From assembly GCF_000368065.1 (NCBI RefSeq), contig NZ_KB851202.1, positions 1-42,087 on the forward strand: a stretch of 42,087 bases of DNA. Direction: 5' to 3'. The stretch is from Acinetobacter seifertii (GTDB taxonomy: Bacteria > Pseudomonadota > Gammaproteobacteria > Pseudomonadales > Moraxellaceae). Of this stretch, positions 34,149-42,087 are shown in pieces. The notes beneath the pieces were generated by a model. The model saw nothing but the letters and a program-made list of their open reading frames with translations. It was not told the DNA's origin and did no database searches. The position numbers and the translations under genes were made by a program. The stretch's first letter is position 1. Every line of letters starts with the position of its first letter.

Positions 34149-36815
34149 TCAATGTTTAGTATCACGACTCACTAACTCATTAACTAAATATGGAGCAGTA
34201 CGGCTATCTTGATTTTCTGTTATTTGTTTTGGTGTTCCTGCCACAACAATATTCCCACCAGCATTTCCAGCACCTGGTCCCACATCAATCATCCAATCTG
34301 CTTGTGCAACGGCACGCATATCATGCTCAATCATAACCACGGTATTACCCGCATCGACTAATCGCTGCAATTGAACTAACAATCGATCTACATCTGATGG
34401 ATGCAAACCTGTAGTTGGCTCATCAAGTATATACAGTGTATTTCCACGCTGATTGCGTTGCAGCTCGGTCGCCAATTTAATACGTTGCGCTTCTCCACCA
34501 GATAGTTCAGTCGCTGGTTGCCCTAAACGTAAATAACCAAGGCCAATTTCCTTTAATAATTGTAGTGAACGAGCAATCGAGACCTCTCCATCAAAAAAAT
34601 CACGTGCTTCATTGACGGTCATTCCTAATATTTCAGCAATATTACGTCCATTCCAGCGAATTTTCAGAGTGTCATCATTATATCGAGCACCATGACATGT
34701 CGTACAAGGGGCATATACACTTGGCATAAACAATAATTCTACACTGACAAAGCCTTCACCTTCACAAGTTTCACATCGCCCTTTAGCCACATTAAACGAA
34801 AAACGTCCAGCATCATAATGAGCTTGGCGAGCTTCAGGAGTCCCAGCAAATAACTTTCTAACATGATCAAATAAACCCGTATAAGTTGCCAGATTAGAAC
34901 GTGGAGTACGGCCAATTGGTTTTTGATCAACCTGTACCAGACGCTGTATAGCCTCCACATCACCAGCCAGAGAACCCTGTGTAACCTCGGTAACCAACAT
35001 TCCTTCATTTAAAGGATTATTTTCATTATTGTTTTCAGTTTCAGATTCATTGCCTAAATATGAAAGTACTAACTCGGGTAAAGCTTGAGAAACGAGACTA
35101 GATTTACCTGAACCTGAAATACCTGTAACTGCTGTAAGTACACCAAGAGGTATACGAGCATCAATATTATGCAGGTTATGTCGGTAAATATTGTTAAGTT
35201 CAAGCCAACCAGAGGGTGTACGTCCATAACTTTGAGTAACTGGGATTTTATTAAATAAATAACTTGCAGTACGTGAAGCTGAAATCTCACTTAAACCCTG
35301 AGGTACTCCACTATATAAAATATTACCACCTTGCTCTCCTGCATCTGGTCCAACATCCACTAACCATTGAGCACGACGCATGAGCTCTAAATCATGCTCT
35401 ACAACAAATACGGAGTTTCCAGCGTCTCTTAATTTATCGAGAGAATCATATAATGACTGACTATCTGAAGGATGTAATCCAGCAGACGGTTCATCCAGTA
35501 CATAAACTACACCAAATAGCATAGAACTTAATTGTGTTGCTAAACGCAAACGTTGTAACTCTCCCGCTGAAAGAGTCGGTGTGGCTCTATCTAATGTTAG
35601 ATAACTAAGACCTAACTGGCGTAATTGATTTAAACGCCCCACCACACCATTTGCTAAACGCTGCGCAGCAATTTTCTTTTCATCTGAAAGTGCTGACGTG
35701 CGTCTTACATCTGGAGATACAGAATGCACTGCTCTACCTGTTGTTGCTCGTTCAGATCTATCAAGTTGGGTTACTTTATTATTAGTCTTTTCTCCAGCAT
35801 CATGAGCGTCGAAATTGCCTAGAACAATGGGCTCAAGCAGGCAAGTTAACTTATCCAAAGAAAGTTGCATAAACTCACCAATATCTACTCCAGCAAAGGT
35901 AATAGATAAGGCTTCTGGTTTAAGGCGTTTACCATGACAGGAAGGGCATATTTTTCCTTCCATAAAACGTGAAACACGTTTTTTCATCAACGTACTTTGG
36001 GTATTAGCAAAAGTATGAAGGACATAGCGACGAGCACCAGTGAAAGTGCCCATATAGCTGGGTTCTAGTTTACGTTTAAGTGCAGATTGAGTCTCAGCGG
36101 GGCTTAAACCAGCATAGACAGGAACTGTTGGGGTTTCTTCAGTAAATAAAATCCAGTCTCTATCCGATTGCGGTAAATCTTTCCATGGTCGATCAACATC
36201 ATACCCTAGGGTTACTAGGATATCGCGTAAGTTTTGCCCGTGCCAAGCAGGTGGCCATGATGCGATAGCTCTCTCACGAATACTGAGTGTTGGGTCAGGA
36301 ACCATTGTCGATTCTGTAACTTCATAAATGTGACCTAAACCATGACAGGTAGGACAAGCACCTTGAGGAGTGTTCGGTGAAAAGTCCTCGGCATATAACA
36401 TTGGCTGATCGGCAGGATATGCACCAGCACGCGAATAAATCATTCGCACGAGACTTGATAAAGTTGTTACACTTCCAACAGAAGAACGGGTATTACTTGC
36501 ACCACGTTGTTGTTGCAATGCTACTGCTGGTGGTAGACCATCAATAGCATCAACATCTGGTACTCCGGCCTGATCTATTAAGCGTCTTGCATAAGGTGCA
36601 ACAGATTCGAAATATCTTCTTTGTGCTTCAGCAAAAATAGTTCCAAAAGCAAGTGATGATTTTCCTGAACCCGATACACCTGAGAAAACAACAAGTGCAT
36701 TTCTTGGGATAGAAACATCTACATCCTTAAGGTTATGCTCACGTGCACCTCGAACTTCAATACAATTATTAGATAAAGTAATGTTATTGTGTTCACCAAA
36801 AGAATGTATTTTCAT
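34149..36815 (-). CDS. Class II UvrA-like ABC ATPase
   Basis: An 888-residue protein with two ABC ATPase halves. In the first, Walker A is GVSGSGKS (residues 46-53), the signature LSAGELQRLRLATQL and Walker B VYVLDEPSAGLHP. In the second, Walker A is GISGSGKSSLVSQ, the signature LSGGEAQRIKLATEL and Walker B LYILDEPTTGLHP. Zinc-finger motifs CPTCHG, CPSCHG, CETCEG and CTTCHG are present. It is shorter than housekeeping UvrA, as in UvrA2-type proteins linked to tolerance of DNA-binding drugs. The ATG at 36815 was chosen because codons further upstream lie in the IS256 end. Its promoter is probably IS-derived. Confidence 0.9.
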   Translation of the reverse strand: MKIHSFGEHNNITLSNNCIEVRGAREHNLKDVDVSIPRNALVVFSGVSGSGKSSLAFGTIFAEAQRRYFESVAPYARRLIDQAGVPDVDAIDGLPPAVALQQQRGASNTRSSVGSVTTLSSLVRMIYSRAGAYPADQPMLYAEDFSPNTPQGACPTCHGLGHIYEVTESTMVPDPTLSIRERAIASWPPAWHGQNLRDILVTLGYDVDRPWKDLPQSDRDWILFTEETPTVPVYAGLSPAETQSALKRKLEPSYMGTFTGARRYVLHTFANTQSTLMKKRVSRFMEGKICPSCHGKRLKPEALSITFAGVDIGEFMQLSLDKLTCLLEPIVLGNFDAHDAGEKTNNKVTQLDRSERATTGRAVHSVSPDVRRTSALSDEKKIAAQRLANGVVGRLNQLRQLGLSYLTLDRATPTLSAGELQRLRLATQLSSMLFGVVYVLDEPSAGLHPSDSQSLYDSLDKLRDAGNSVFVVEHDLELMRRAQWLVDVGPDAGEQGGNILYSGVPQGLSEISASRTASYLFNKIPVTQSYGRTPSGWLELNNIYRHNLHNIDARIPLGVLTAVTGISGSGKSSLVSQALPELVLSYLGNESETENNNENNPLNEGMLVTEVTQGSLAGDVEAIQRLVQVDQKPIGRTPRSNLATYTGLFDHVRKLFAGTPEARQAHYDAGRFSFNVAKGRCETCEGEGFVSVELLFMPSVYAPCTTCHGARYNDDTLKIRWNGRNIAEILGMTVNEARDFFDGEVSIARSLQLLKEIGLGYLRLGQPATELSGGEAQRIKLATELQRNQRGNTLYILDEPTTGLHPSDVDRLLVQLQRLVDAGNTVVMIEHDMRAVAQADWMIDVGPGAGNAGGNIVVAGTPKQITENQDSRTAPYLVNELVSRDTKH

Positions 36816-36823
36816 GTTTCTAC

Positions 36824-38141
36824 GAGCCTGTAAATTATTTTGTGTTAGTCCCATTTTTTATAAATGATCTTTTAATCGATCATCGAACTGAATCGTAAAC
36901 CAATTCATTGCTAAACGCCAATTTTGAATTGGCATGGTCCATTTTTTAGCAGCATTTGAAGTTGCTAAATAAATGACCTTTTTCACTGAATCATCAGAAG
37001 AGAAGATCTTTCTCTTTTTAGTTGAATGGCGGATCACACTATTCAATGATTCAATTGCATTTGTTGTATAAATCGCATGACGTATTTCAGCAGGATAGCT
37101 AAAGATCGTTCGGATATTTTCCCAATTTGCCCGCCAGGATTCTCCAATTTTTGGATACTGATGATTCCATTGATCGCAGAAGATACCTAGGGAATTTAAA
37201 GCATTTTCTTCTGTACTTGCCTGATAGATCGCCTTCAATCCTGCTGTTACAGCTTTGTAGTCCTTCCAGCTCACAAATCTCAGGCTATTGCGTACAACAT
37301 GCACGATACACAGCTGGATGTCAGTATGAGGGTAGACAGAAGCTATCGCATCAGGAAAGCCTTTTAGCCCGTCTACACAGGCAACAAGAATATTTTGCAC
37401 TCCTCGATTTTTAAGCTCTGTCATGACTGACAGCCAGAATTTGGAACCTTCTGTTTGAGCAAGCCACATGCCAAGAAGTTCTTTTTGGCCATCCAAGTTA
37501 ATGCCTAATGCTAAATAAACTGATTTATTGATTACTGTTGAATGCTGACGAACCTTAACAACAATGCAATCTAAATAGACAACAGGATAAAGACTATCGA
37601 GTGTTCTATTTTGCCATTCTGTCACTTGTTCAATGACAGCATCCGTTACCTTACTAATAAGGGAGGCAGATACATCGGCATCGTACATTTCTTTAAAAAA
37701 AGCAACAATTTCTCTATTTGTCATTCCTTTCGCATATAGCGAAAGAATTTGATCATCCATGCTAGTAATGCGCGTTTGATGCTTCTTAATAATCTGTGGT
37801 TCAAAAGAGCCGTCACGATCACGAGGGATATCTAAAGCAAGCTGCCCATCTTGTGTTAGAACTGTTTTGGAGCTAAAACCATTACGTGCATTAGATCCTT
37901 TCTTAGGTTGATGCTTTTCATAGCCTAAATGTTCAGAAAGCTCAGTATTCAGAGCGGTTTCGATCATGAACTTTTTAAATATGGCTGTCATTTGGTTTAA
38001 ATCTTCAGGAGTTTTTAAACCTTTAGCTAATTCAGCTGCCATACTTTTGATTGTAGCTTCATCCATGTGAAGTACCTCTTTTTATTATCCTCAGTAGGAT
38101 AAATGAAAATTAAGTACTTACACAAAATTTAGAACAGTCCC
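36824..38141 (-). mobile_element. IS256-family insertion sequence (ISAba26-like by memory)
   Basis: About 1318 bp. The left end reads GAGCCTGTAAATTATTTTGT and the right end, reverse complemented, GGGACTGTTCTAAATTTTGT, an imperfect inverted repeat. A transposase of 402 residues fills it. The flanks do not share an 8-9 bp repeat (GTTTCTAC and CCTTAAAA). Confidence 0.85.
36858..38066 (-). CDS. IS256-family transposase
   Basis: A 402-residue transposase with the family pattern: an N-terminal helical region, then GSNARNGFSSKTVLT and IPRDRDGSFEPQIIKKHQ, the DDE residues in YPVVYLDCIVVKVRQ, VACVDGLKGFPDAI and TTNAIESLNSVIRHSTKKRK. The mid-region GMTNREIVAFFKEMY is typical. AGAGG precedes the ATG by 8 bases, with a 7-bp hairpin in the leader (38085-38102). 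It appears intact. Confidence 0.95.
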   Translation of the reverse strand: MDEATIKSMAAELAKGLKTPEDLNQMTAIFKKFMIETALNTELSEHLGYEKHQPKKGSNARNGFSSKTVLTQDGQLALDIPRDRDGSFEPQIIKKHQTRITSMDDQILSLYAKGMTNREIVAFFKEMYDADVSASLISKVTDAVIEQVTEWQNRTLDSLYPVVYLDCIVVKVRQHSTVINKSVYLALGINLDGQKELLGMWLAQTEGSKFWLSVMTELKNRGVQNILVACVDGLKGFPDAIASVYPHTDIQLCIVHVVRNSLRFVSWKDYKAVTAGLKAIYQASTEENALNSLGIFCDQWNHQYPKIGESWRANWENIRTIFSYPAEIRHAIYTTNAIESLNSVIRHSTKKRKIFSSDDSVKKVIYLATSNAAKKWTMPIQNWRLAMNWFTIQFDDRLKDHL

Positions 38142-38286
38142 CCTTAAAATTATATGGCGGATATAAGCTCTATTTAACTTATGTTCACCTAAAATTTATT
38201 TAATTATCACAAAAATAGTATCATTTTTTGAATTTCATATAACGCCCATTATGTTAATTTTAGGAAATATAAATAATTCTTTAAAA

Positions 38287-39269
38287 TTATTTCTTCTTTT
38301 TTGCTAAATCAAAAATTTCATTCAGACTCTCTCCAGCAACATCATACAATCCCATAAATTTACTAAGACTATCGGACAATTCTTTTTCTGAAGGAGGCTC
38401 TTGTTGACCAAAATTTTTATCTTTATCAAACCACATATCTAACTCTCTATTCTTTAACTTATCTCGCATTTCATCACTTAACTTACTCAACTGTTGATTG
38501 CCGGTTTGTTTTGCAAAATCGGCAATAAAGCTATAGCTAAACTCACGCCAAGGAGCTAGATATTGTCTTTTCATTAGCATTAAAGACATATGGGCAATAG
38601 CTGCTTTACAAGAGATTAAATATTCATCTTGACATGGTAACGTAATAATTTCTTTATATATTTCAGTTACATCTATCCAATCTGAATTACTGGAAATTGA
38701 ATCAAAAAATTGGTCAAAATTACAAGGAAAGACTTTTCTTTCTAAATGATCAGCAATCCTAATATCTAAACTTTCAAAAAACTTACTTGCAAGCTCAGAA
38801 CAAAAAGAACTTTCCGTATTATTTATATCAGCACCTTCTTCAGGTACTTCTAGAAATTTTATATTATATTTTTGATTAAAAAACTTCAAAGAAGATCTCA
38901 ATAAATTATTTTCATCTATATCAGCTAAACTCTTATTTCGTAAGACTCTCCATGTTGTTTCACAATCATTTAGCTCTTCTAATAAAGGCGAGAAGTGAAC
39001 TCCTTTTACTGTCGTAGCGTGAATAATAACTCCATCCCCTATATGTATCATCACATGGCTACTTTGGGCTTTTTTATAATAAAGTTTTTGAGCGTTAACC
39101 AGCCATTTCGATGGTTTTTTTGAGCCTGTGACTAAAATTATATCTCCTATATTTAGTTGGCTATGAATTGCTAAATACTGCTGCTGAACTTTACTTTCCA
39201 CAAAAATTTCCTTTTTAAGAATTTGCTCCAATATACTGCTATTACGGTAAATATCTACTGATTTGAAGT
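38287..39269 (-). pseudogene. Permuted NlpC/P60-like cysteine hydrolase, N-terminus cut by IS copy B
   Basis: About 327 native residues. The core has the layout of permuted papain-like NlpC/P60 proteins (YiiX type): QLNIGDIILVTGS, the His motif SSHVMIHIGDGVIIHATT, and later the Cys motif SSFCSELASKFFES. The C-terminal 130 residues are helical with no assignment. The frame starts at a GTG inside the IS end (39282), so the native start is missing. The catalytic His and Cys remain, so a hybrid protein from that GTG could fold. It could be a wall hydrolase, amidase or toxin-type enzyme; the sequence does not decide. Confidence 0.7.
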
Positions 39270-40308
39270 GGCTTTGTTGCACAAACCTATCTCTAAAGGC
39301 TTATTCCACAATATAATTTTCAAATGAATAAGTCGACACCTAAAATTTATCGCACAACCAATTGGTCTTCATATAACCGAGCTCTCATTAATCGTGGAAA
39401 TATTGCCATTTGGTTTGATCCTGCTACGCAATGGTATGCCCCATCAAAAGGCAAACAAGGACGAAATCAAACTTACTCCGACGCAGCTATCCAATGCTGC
39501 CTAATGATTAAATCTCTCTTTCGATTGTCTTTACGCATGGTCACTGGCTTTGTTCAAAGTCTCATCCATCTTTGTAGGTTAAATTGGATAGCGCCAGACT
39601 ACACTACAATTTGTAGACGACAACAGCATATTGATATTGTGATTAGCTATCAAAAAAGTTGTGATGGACTATATCTAATCGTTGACTCTACAGGTCTGAA
39701 ATTCTTAGGTGAGGGTGAATGGAAGCGTAAAAAACATCAGCCTGAATATCGTCGCCAATGGCGTAAATTACATATTGGTATAGATGCTAAAACCTTACAA
39801 ATACGCGCTGTTCAGCTCACAACCAACAATGTGAGTGATTCACAGGTACTTGGTGATTTACTCGATCAGATTCCACAAGACGAGAGAGTTGACTCCGTCT
39901 ATACCGATGGAGCTTATGATACCAAACAGTGCCGACAGGTCATTGCGGATCGGCAAGCACATGCAGTGATTCCACCAAGAAAAAATGCGAAGCCATGGAA
40001 AGATAAAAAGATGAGCTCGCTAGAACGCAATGAGTTGCTTCGAACAGTTAAACGTTCAGGAAGAACTATTTGGAAGAAATGGTCAGGCTATCATCGGCGA
40101 AGTTTGGTTGAAACTAAGATGCATTGCATCAAATTATTGGGGAATAAACTCAGTGCGAGAAATTTTCAAAGCCAAGTCAATGAGATTCATGCACGTATGG
40201 CAGTATTAAATAAATTTACGGACTTAGGCAGACCACATACCCGAGTTGTCACTTAAATTTGAGTAGATATGAGAAGTCTTAACTTTTAAATCTTTGTGCA
40301 ACAAAGCC
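39270..40308 (+). mobile_element. IS5-family IS (IS903-like group), copy B
   Basis: 1039 bp with GGCTTTGTTGCACAAA ends, nearly identical to copy A and in the same orientation. The nine bases outside differ (ATTTGAAGT and GTTTTAGAT), so there is no target duplication. It truncates the genes on both sides. Confidence 0.93.
39324..40256 (+). CDS. IS5-family (IS903-like) transposase, copy B
   Basis: A 310-residue enzyme with all catalytic residues (LIVDSTGLKF, VYTDGAYDTKQC, RRSLVETKMHC). It carries the more typical residues where copy A deviates (KLHIGIDAK), so it may be the more functional copy. The ATG lies 54 bases inside the left end. Confidence 0.93.
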   Translation: MNKSTPKIYRTTNWSSYNRALINRGNIAIWFDPATQWYAPSKGKQGRNQTYSDAAIQCCLMIKSLFRLSLRMVTGFVQSLIHLCRLNWIAPDYTTICRRQQHIDIVISYQKSCDGLYLIVDSTGLKFLGEGEWKRKKHQPEYRRQWRKLHIGIDAKTLQIRAVQLTTNNVSDSQVLGDLLDQIPQDERVDSVYTDGAYDTKQCRQVIADRQAHAVIPPRKNAKPWKDKKMSSLERNELLRTVKRSGRTIWKKWSGYHRRSLVETKMHCIKLLGNKLSARNFQSQVNEIHARMAVLNKFTDLGRPHTRVVT

Positions 40309-41033
40309 GTTTTAGATTCACTTTTTTTACAGTCTTTTGAAATTTTTTCTAAGGTTTTTAGACTCTTAGTATCATTAAAAGAATTATTTAACATATCAAC
40401 GCATTTATCGTTATTTTTTAAAGAAGTACAGTATTGATTTAATTTATCTTTTGGTACTATTTTATATAGAATGGAGCTTATTAATTGAATTTCTTTATAT
40501 TCTTCTGATAACTTAACTTTATCAAAATATTCTTTTGCAGTAGCTTTATCTTTTAATATATAAGCTCCGTAACTCATACACTTTGATGCTGAGTAAGGAG
40601 CGAGTATTTTTTTATTGTGTATACCATTAAAACAATATAGGTCTACTTGATCATTTTTCCTTAATTCAGAAGCGTAGTCGGTTTGTTCTGTATAGGCTCT
40701 AAAAGTATGGTATTTGCTATTTAAATTGATAAAAACTTCATTATTTTCTATTTGTACATTTTGTACTGATCCTTTAATTCTGAACCATTTATTACTATAT
40801 TTTTTATAAAATAAGACCTGATTTTCTTCAAAATCTTTTTGAACTTCGTCTGGAGTTACAGCATTTTCAGGAGATTTTTTTATAATTTCATCCCATTTAA
40901 TGAATGTTTTTCCTTTATCTAACCATGCATTGTAATCATTCTGAATAAGTGAGATTTCAATTGTATTGTCCTCAGTTGCGTTTGAATAATTTGACATCAT
41001 TAGCATTAGTAAAGGAAAGATCCAATATCTCAT
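40309..41033 (-). pseudogene. Secreted OB-fold (tRNA_anti-like) protein, C-terminus cut by IS copy B
   Basis: The frame from ATG 41033 has a signal peptide (residues 1-19, ending SNA before TEDN) and about 240 native residues. Residues about 70-140 resemble the small OB-fold domain found in periplasmic tRNA_anti-like proteins (KWFRIKGSVQNVQI, EVFINLNSKYHTFRAY, LRKNDQVDLYCFNG). Two Cys pairs further on suggest disulfides. The last 28 codons read into the IS and stop at 40224, so the true C-terminus is lost. The function is unknown; the product would be periplasmic. Confidence 0.65.
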
Positions 41034-41134
41034 ATTCAGTTATTCTCAATAAGTAGAGTTTATTATATTAAAAATTTATTTAAATTACTAATATATATAG
41101 TTTATTTTATATGTTTTCGTTTTTTTTAAGTTTT

Positions 41135-41218
41135 TTATCCTAACTCTTTCCAAATTTTCCATTTAATATCATTTGGGTCTATTTCAGTAGTTTTAAAAAG
41201 AACTCCAAGTAATGGCAT
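41135..41218 (-). CDS. Possible 27-residue small ORF
   Basis: The ATG at 41218 is preceded by AGGAA at 9 bases and opens MPLLGVLFKTTEIDPNDIKW, ending at a TAA (41135-41137). It lies between the toxin-antitoxin terminator and the OB-fold gene on the same strand, so it could head that transcript. There is no recognised family, and it may be chance. Confidence 0.3.
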   Translation of the reverse strand: MPLLGVLFKTTEIDPNDIKWKIWKELG

Positions 41219-41261
41219 TTTACAGTTTTCCTAAAATTAACATAATACACCTTATATGAAA

Positions 41262-41294
41262 TTTAAAAATGGAGCTTAAAGCTCCATTTTTAAA
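41262..41294. terminator. Terminator of the toxin-antitoxin operon
   Basis: A stem of 12-14 bp (AAAAATGGAGC at 41265-41275, its complement at 41281-41291) with a TTAAA loop. The U-rich side suits termination from either strand. It starts 10 bases after the antitoxin stop codon. Confidence 0.85.
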
Positions 41295-41303
41295 TAACTT
41301 TTT

Positions 41304-41585
41304 TTAAATTGCTAAGCGTAAATTCAGTGCTTTTACAACTTTAATCACAGTATCAAAACTAGGGTTAACATCACCAGAAAGTGCTTTGTAAAGACTTTCT
41401 CGGCCTAGACCTGTATCTCGTGATAATTGAGCCATTCCTTTAGCTTTAGCAATGTTACCTAAAGCTTTAGCAATGAATGCAGCATCACCATTAGATTCAT
41501 CGATACAGGCTTGTAGGTAAGCTTGCATATCTTCTTCTGTTTTAAGATGCTCAGCACTATCCCATTTACGAAGTTTGATAGCCAT
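41304..41585 (-). CDS. HigA-like antitoxin with Cro/CI-type HTH (addiction module antidote)
   Basis: A 93-residue antidote protein with a helix-turn-helix in the second half (AKAKGMAQLSRDTGLGRESLYKALSGDVNPSFDTVIKVVKALNL). The N-terminal half (KLRKWDSAEHLKTEEDMQAYL) is the usual antidote-family start. It binds and neutralises the toxin and represses the operon. GGAGGAGC lies before the ATG, which is directly adjacent to the toxin TAA. The gene order, toxin first, is that of higBA modules. Confidence 0.9.
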   Translation of the reverse strand: MAIKLRKWDSAEHLKTEEDMQAYLQACIDESNGDAAFIAKALGNIAKAKGMAQLSRDTGLGRESLYKALSGDVNPSFDTVIKVVKALNLRLAI

Positions 41586-41888
41586 TTACAGCTCCTCCTC
41601 TAAATCTTGTGCTAATTGTAGGGCAAGTTTTATATCTTTACTTTGCGTAGACTTATCTCCGCCTGCTAAGAGAATAACGACCCTTTGCCCTTGCTTGCAG
41701 TAATAAATCCTATAGCCAGGTCCAAAGAAGAAACGTAACTCAGAAACACCTTCACCGACTGGTTCAGTATCTCCAAAGTTCCCATCTTCAACCCGATCAA
41801 TTCGGACTTGTATGCGTCTTTTTGCCTGTTGATCTTTTAACTTGGTAAACCAATCATCAAAGGCTTCTGTGGTATATATTGAGTACAT
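41586..41888 (-). CDS. RelE/ParE-family toxin, HigB-like
   Basis: A 100-residue toxin from ATG 41888: YTTEAFDDWFTKLKDQQAKRRIQVRIDRVEDG, then ELRFFFGPGYRIYYCKQGQRVVILLAGGDKSTQSKDI. This is the standard pattern of the phage Gp49-like HigB/RelE group, probably a ribosome-dependent mRNase. A TTG two codons earlier was rejected. The promoter places transcription start almost at the ATG, so the mRNA may be leaderless. It is directly followed by the antitoxin gene. Confidence 0.9.
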   Translation of the reverse strand: MYSIYTTEAFDDWFTKLKDQQAKRRIQVRIDRVEDGNFGDTEPVGEGVSELRFFFGPGYRIYYCKQGQRVVILLAGGDKSTQSKDIKLALQLAQDLEEEL

Positions 41889-41894
41889 AAGCAA

Positions 41895-41923
41895 AATGTA
41901 TCCTATAGGATACGTTTTTGCAA
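41895..41923 (-). promoter_or_regulatory. Toxin-antitoxin promoter with palindromic operator in the spacer
   Basis: On the minus strand, TTGCAA (41918-41923) and TACATT (41895-41900) have a 17-base spacer. The perfect palindrome GTATCCTATAGGATAC (41898-41913) lies across the spacer and the -10, well placed for repression by the antitoxin complex. Confidence 0.7.
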
Positions 41924-42012
41924 GACATAAACTTGGTTCTTTAGGCCTGAGGCACTGATGTTATTCACCAATTAAAATGTCTATGCGATAAACCATTTAA
42001 AATGTCCTGTTT

Positions 42013-42087
42013 TTAACCACAAGAGTCAAGCACAGGATTTAACTTTCTTTGTTCAATAACAGCTTTCTGAGCTTTACGACTCGGCAT
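42013..42087 (-). CDS. Partial ORF at the window edge
   Basis: The minus strand reads MPSRKAQKAVIEQRKLNPVL, then DSCG and TAA (42013-42015). The Met is at the window edge, so it may be internal and the gene may extend beyond. The sequence is a basic, soluble C-terminus; the family is not recognised. Confidence 0.4.
   Translation of the reverse strand: MPSRKAQKAVIEQRKLNPVLDSCG

Overview
The window looks like an accessory, insertion-sequence-rich region of an Acinetobacter-type gammaproteobacterium, either a plasmid or a genomic island. The evidence is the low GC content, the set of insertion sequences (IS903-like IS5, IS1006-like IS6, ISAba26-like IS256, single-ORF IS1, IS3 and IS630 types) and the style of the oxidoreductases. 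No replication gene, rRNA, tRNA or CRISPR array was seen, so plasmid versus chromosome cannot be settled from the sequence alone.

Layout. 1-2.8 kb: an IS5-family element at the edge, then small unknown genes on the minus strand, one cut by each neighbouring IS. 2.8-3.8 kb: IS903-like copy A. 3.9-11.4 kb: two divergently regulated oxidoreductase/hydrolase clusters, each with its own LysR regulator, followed by an HxlR regulator. 11.5-15.4 kb: a small regulator module with twin operator palindromes, a decayed HicB antitoxin, a tyrosine integrase with a 31-bp perfect palindrome upstream, and a periplasmic PliG-like lysozyme inhibitor. 15.4-25.2 kb: an electrophile and formaldehyde detoxification block. 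It holds a GST, a CurA-like alkenal/alkenone reductase, a NemR-like TetR regulator, an Old Yellow Enzyme, a DJ-1/PfpI protein, a YqhD-like Fe-alcohol dehydrogenase, an antibiotic-biosynthesis-monooxygenase-fold protein, and fghA, frmA and frmR. 25.2-30.2 kb: an IS graveyard (IS1 and TnpB remnants, IS3, a broken Kef antiporter, IS6, an intact IS1 with 8-bp target duplication). 30.4-32.1 kb: a small membrane protein and a second zinc alcohol/formaldehyde dehydrogenase. 32.1-34.0 kb: IS903-like copy C, split by an IS630-type element. 34.1-38.1 kb: a class II UvrA with an IS256-type element immediately upstream. 38.3-41.0 kb: two genes, a permuted NlpC/P60-like hydrolase and a secreted OB-fold protein, each cut by IS903-like copy B. 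41.3-41.9 kb: a HigBA-like toxin-antitoxin pair.

How it works together. The clearest theme is defence against reactive carbonyls and electrophiles. frmR-frmA-fghA would convert formaldehyde through S-hydroxymethyl- and S-formyl-glutathione to formate. The NemR-like regulator, alkenal reductase, GST, OYE, DJ-1 protein and Fe-ADH would remove unsaturated carbonyls, quinones, methylglyoxal and short aldehydes. A near-identical palindromic box lies upstream of both the TetR/CurA divergent pair and the Fe-ADH gene, which suggests one regulon. Directly repeated IS copies surround this cargo (IS903-like copies A and B exactly 36,500 bp apart; two IS3 copies around the frm locus), but most lack target duplications. 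That points to recombination or deletion after insertion.
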